NCBI GenBank assembly: GCA_025996655.1
Contig: BNTO01000028.1
Coordinates: forward strand, 1 to 8,326
From: Alphaproteobacteria bacterium
Lineage (GTDB): Bacteria > Pseudomonadota > Alphaproteobacteria > BNTO01
Direction: 5' to 3'
DNA: 8,326 bases
A model generated the notes under the pieces. The model was given only the letters and a program-made list of their open reading frames with translations, was not told where the DNA came from and made no database searches. Shown here piece after piece: positions 5,730 through 8,326 of this stretch. Position numbers and translations under genes: made by a program. Within the stretch, counting starts at the first letter, position 1, and each line of letters opens with the position of its first letter.

Positions 5730-7292
5730 ATGGGATACGGCATGAAGAGCGTTGTAGAAATTTTGGGAAAAGATGATGGAAATATTATTAAACAGGGAGA
5801 GAGAGAAACAAAAAGATCCTGTTCTCTTGGGCTTGAATTTTTGCTCAGGAAAGGGACGCCAAAATCCTTAACGGAAGACGGCACGCCTTGTTTCCCGGAA
5901 GCGCCCGCGCTAACGATTTATGTTGTAGACTACGCTGGAAGCGAAGACGACGTGCTTCCATCCGCGCAAACCCAAGGCGTGTCGGCTAAAAGTGATGAGG
6001 CATGGTTTGAGAAGAATCTGAAACACACCTTGCCGAGGGCATCGGACCTTGACAAACTTTGTGTGTTATTGCATTGCAAAAATATGACTATAGCCTCTAC
6101 CGTAGAATTCATGATGAACGGCTCGGCGAGCGTCAACGAATTTTCGGCGCGCTACGCCGAACTTCCAGCGGCACAAATCTCAAAAACAGATTTGCAAGAA
6201 ATGATGCCGGACGTTAGTAAGAGCGCCCTCGATTCTATCGCAGAAACGCTTAAAAAGTATTACCACAATCAATACAACCATTACAAAGAACTCGTCCAAT
6301 CCGGCGTCACCAAAGAACTTAGCCGCGGGATTTTGCCCACAAGCCAGCATACGGAATTTTATACAAAGCTCTCCTTATTTCACCTTATAAAATTCCTACA
6401 AATTTACGGGGAAGATCCTTTGATGAATCCTGCCATTGCCCAGCTGGAAATTATCTTTAATCTTGCTTATCCCAAAATTTATAAATTGTTTAAAGGCGGT
6501 GCGTTAAAGGCGTCCGAAAAACTTTGGGCCGACTTTGTCCGTAACGATGGGAAGAAACAGACGACCTATCGCCTGAATTCCGACAACGTTGAACAATTAT
6601 TTGAGGAAAAGCAGATTATTTCCCACGAGAACGAGACGCCCCTAGATGGACATAAATGCTGGGTTAAAATCACTGATTATTTGGGCACAATTAAAACGCC
6701 GTATCAGGCCGTGGGGATGAGCTTCGGCGTTGAGGAAAATCCAAGTTCAGAAAAAACCGTAGAAAGTCTCATCAATCTGTTGATAAGCCTCGGGCATGGG
6801 TCACCGTTTGAATTGCCAACGTTGTTTTTCACATCGAAAGTGCCCTTCTTTGTGTTTCGACATTTAATTCGCCATAGAACCATGGGTATCTACCAATGGT
6901 CTTTCGTGGACGATCGGTATGTCCCAACGGTTCGGGCCGAAACTGGCAAGGAATTAAGTAAGATGGCTCAGACGGAAAGCGAGTCTTATGGAGAAATGTC
7001 GTACAGCGAATCTCAAAAGGGTTGTTTGGAATTGAGAAAACTAGGACTACCGGAGGACCTGTGTTCGCTTATTTATCCGGTGAATCGGTATGTTGAGTTT
7101 TCAGGACGTGTGGATATTCACAATTTGGTCCATTTCTTGGCGTTGCGAACAAACCCTGCCGCACAATATGAAACGAGAATGTTCGCAAAGGCGCTTAAAG
7201 GACTCTTTGAACAATGGGTTCCTGCTATATATAAAGCTTTTGTTGCTAATAAAAGACTGCAAGACGATAAAAAACTGGAAAAGGCAGCTTAG
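5730..7292 (+). CDS. thyX: Flavin-dependent thymidylate synthase, tandem (double-length) form
   Basis: ThyX methylates dUMP to dTMP using methylene-tetrahydrofolate, FAD and NADPH; it replaces ThyA. At 520 residues this is about twice a normal ThyX (220-300), and both halves look ThyX-derived. N-half: GSASVNEFSARY (131-142) matches the tail of the RHRX7S signature but has M129-N130-G131 in place of RHR. KELSRGILPTSQHTEFYTKLSLFHLIKFL follows (195-223). C-half: HGSPFE (356-361), FVFRHLIRHR (374-383) with S391 completing RHRX7S, then IYPVNRYVEFSGRVDIHNLVHFLALR (448-473) and AAQYETR (477-483). The halves lose different residues (see findings). I recall a similarly long ThyX in Chlamydia, so the form is not unique here. 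An upstream stop makes ATG 5730 the first start; ATG 5742 (Met5) is possible. aggtag lies about 9 bases before 5730. A terminator follows. It works downstream of dcd, which lies on the other strand. Confidence 0.93.
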   Translation: MGYGMKSVVEILGKDDGNIIKQGERETKRSCSLGLEFLLRKGTPKSLTEDGTPCFPEAPALTIYVVDYAGSEDDVLPSAQTQGVSAKSDEAWFEKNLKHTLPRASDLDKLCVLLHCKNMTIASTVEFMMNGSASVNEFSARYAELPAAQISKTDLQEMMPDVSKSALDSIAETLKKYYHNQYNHYKELVQSGVTKELSRGILPTSQHTEFYTKLSLFHLIKFLQIYGEDPLMNPAIAQLEIIFNLAYPKIYKLFKGGALKASEKLWADFVRNDGKKQTTYRLNSDNVEQLFEEKQIISHENETPLDGHKCWVKITDYLGTIKTPYQAVGMSFGVEENPSSEKTVESLINLLISLGHGSPFELPTLFFTSKVPFFVFRHLIRHRTMGIYQWSFVDDRYVPTVRAETGKELSKMAQTESESYGEMSYSESQKGCLELRKLGLPEDLCSLIYPVNRYVEFSGRVDIHNLVHFLALRTNPAAQYETRMFAKALKGLFEQWVPAIYKAFVANKRLQDDKKLEKAA

Positions 7293-7317
7293 CTTTTTTA
7301 TATAATTATACATATCT

Positions 7318-7358
7318 CTGGCCGTAACATTTTTTTACTGATTGTACGGCCGGTTTTT
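7318..7358 (+). terminator. Intrinsic terminator after thyX
   Basis: The inverted repeat ctGGCCGTA (7318-7326) / TACGGCCgg (7345-7353) gives a 9-bp stem with one G-T pair, an 18-base AT-rich loop, and TTTTT immediately after (7354-7358). It begins 26 bases beyond the thyX stop. The long loop is slightly unusual, but the GC stem and U-tract are convincing. Confidence 0.8.
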
Positions 7359-7449
7359 ATGATCTTTAGACTGTTGTGAAACTATTTTGCAAATTCAGGA
7401 GATTATTCTTTTAAGCTCTGACTCTCCGGGTTTCGAGTAAAAAAATAAA

Positions 7450-8023
7450 GGGCTGAAATCTAATTATTTTTGAGACTAACACCTGAGATCCTCTCTATAA
7501 CTCTCTTAGAAGCTTTTTTAAATCCTTTAAAAGCATCTTTGGATTGCCGACATTGAACCGTCCCTCACACTCTTTTGAAACAAGTAAAAATGCTCCTTAG
7601 GAATACCATTGAATTTCCTTAAATGCCTTTTGGCCTGATTCCAAAAATTTTCAATTTCCTTGATAGGATTGTATTTATCCGCAAGGAATTGTGTATGATT
7701 CATCCTATAATGCTTAAATTCTGATACATCTAAGGCATGATAAGCTTTAAAATTGTCCGTATAAACGATGGAATCGGGCATGACTTTTTCTTTTATAAGG
7801 GGGATCAACGTTGACTTTTTTGCATCATCTATCCCTTCCGTGTCAACATTTCCGCCTCTTTCACTATTCCAAAAACAAGAACCTTCCCGGCAGCTCTGCG
7901 ACCTCGTTTTCCTTCCCTAACTCCACCGAAATAAGACTCATCACGTTCGATTTTCCCACAAAAGGACTCTCTACGATTTTGCTGTTTTGAGGGCAATCGT
8001 TCCCCGTCATTTACGGAAGAATC
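7450..8023 (-). mobile_element. IS1595/ISXO2-like insertion sequence remnant
   Basis: The remnant of the transposase described next defines this element. Its downstream end is probably GGGCTGAAATC at 7450-7460, since IS1595-family termini start with GG or GGGCTG. The opposite end is gone: the 5' part of the gene stops at a dispersed repeat and then an IS481-like element. No target duplication can be checked. Confidence 0.55.
7495..8023 (-). pseudogene. IS1595/ISXO2-like transposase, frameshifted and 5'-truncated
   Basis: Read on the minus strand in three frame segments. First: QNRRESFCGKIERDESYFGG (first catalytic Asp in DESYFGG), then VREGKRGRRAAGKVLVFGIVK. A one-base loss near 7857-7862 shifts to RGGNVDTEGIDDAKKSTLIPL, and the frame continues to IVYTDNFKAYHALD (second Asp) and NPIKEIENFWNQAKRHLRKF (third catalytic position). 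A second one-base loss near 7572-7580 shifts into ECEGRFNVGNPKMLLKDLKK and a proper stop at 7495-7497. Correcting these restores a normal ISXO2-like catalytic domain and C-terminus. Upstream of about 8020 the reading is lost (TAA at 8024-8026), and a further shift near 7975-7990 is possible. The longest open piece (7527-7808) has only one of the two catalytic aspartates. Dead copy. Confidence 0.85.
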
Positions 8024-8048
8024 TTATTGCAGAATTTCTGTGAATACC
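8002..8048. repeat. Dispersed repeat, truncated second copy
   Basis: Contains cagaatttctgtgaatacc (8030-8048), identical to 753-771, and ccccgtca (8002-8009), also present in the left copy. The internal spacing differs by about 9 bases. The identity stops exactly where the IS481-like element appears to begin (8049), as expected if that element interrupted it. Confidence 0.55.
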
Positions 8049-8326
8049 TGTCTAGTCCCAAATTCTTGTTGTATAATTCTTAAGCAAACTCCGTCGACTC
8101 TTTCCCCATCTTTTTAGCAACAAATTCTACGGGGGTAAACCCTTTTATCGCCTTCAATCTTTTCCCCAAGTTATAGGCATTGATAAAATCTTTTAAATGA
8201 TTCTTTAAGGACTCTTCGTCTTTGTAATAATACTTCTTAACCGTTGCTTCTTTTATCGTTCTGCCCCTGCGCTCAACTTGCCCATTTGTCCAAGGATGGC
8301 AAGGCTTTGTGAGCTTATGAAGGATC
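8049..8326 (-). mobile_element. IS481-like insertion sequence, one end
   Basis: A transposase C-terminus is followed, 31 bases after its stop, by the sequence tgtctagtcccaaattc read rightward from 8049. IS481 termini start with TGT, and a change to repeat sequence occurs exactly there, so 8049 is the likely element boundary. The other end is outside the window. Confidence 0.6.
8080..8326 (-). CDS. IS481-like transposase, C-terminal part (5' end off window)
   Basis: Reading leftward from the window edge gives 81 open codons to TAA at 8080-8082. HPWTNGQVERRGRTIKEATV carries the last catalytic Glu of the DDE integrase core (in GQVER). After a spacer, DFINAYNLGKRLKAIKG and FTPVEFVAKKMGKESTEFA follow. 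The NGQVER-RTIKE block followed by FI-AYN--KRLK-I-G-TP-EF is the standard end of IS481-type (integrase catalytic core) transposases; an IS3-type OrfB is less likely. There is no lesion in the visible part. Whether the whole gene is intact cannot be seen. Confidence 0.8.
   Translation of the reverse strand, partial: ILHKLTKPCHPWTNGQVERRGRTIKEATVKKYYYKDEESLKNHLKDFINAYNLGKRLKAIKGFTPVEFVAKKMGKESTEFA

Noticed and set aside
1..8326. CRISPR array, tRNA or rRNA, toxin-antitoxin or phage-defence system
   Set aside because: No regularly spaced repeats, cloverleaf-like sequence, rRNA motifs or defence-type domains were seen on either strand.

Overview
The window looks like a piece of an AT-rich alphaproteobacterial genome, probably an obligate intracellular or protist-associated lineage of the Holosporales/Rickettsiales type. 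Three things suggest this: a dCTP deaminase of the type familiar from Rickettsia, a flavin-dependent (ThyX) rather than ThyA thymidylate synthase, and intact housekeeping genes hemmed in by decayed insertion sequences of several families. The assignment rests on remembered protein families and overall character, not on a search.

Left edge (1-820): the 5' part of an IS1-like transposase gene reads leftward off the window. It abuts a decayed plus-strand DDE transposase remnant (IS982-like), which is followed by a dispersed non-coding repeat. From 820 to 1055 I see no gene.

Centre-left (1056-2849, minus strand): dcd (dCTP deaminase) and a PLP-dependent threonine-aldolase-like lyase. They are separated by 138 bp that, together with the last codons of the lyase, hold a GC-rich, hairpin-rich element of about 100 bp.

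Centre-right (3147-7292, plus strand): a 782-residue protein with a predicted signal peptide, lysine-rich linkers and an Ala/Ser/Pro tail that I cannot assign to a family. Next comes a 520-residue, double-length ThyX, which ends in a clear intrinsic terminator. A divergent promoter region (2850-3146) separates the two gene pairs.

Right edge (7450-8326): a frameshifted IS1595/ISXO2-like transposase remnant, a second copy of the dispersed repeat, and the 3' end of an IS481-like transposase, apparently nested into one another.

Functionally, dcd and thyX belong to one route: dCTP to dUTP, then to dUMP (by a dUTPase not seen here), then to dTMP. They are on opposite strands and are not an operon. 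The most interesting observation is in ThyX. Its two halves have each lost a different part of the catalytic signature and appear complementary, suggesting one composite active site per tandem pair. The large secreted-type protein and the GC-rich elements are the other items worth a second look. I found no CRISPR array, tRNA, rRNA or recognisable defence system.
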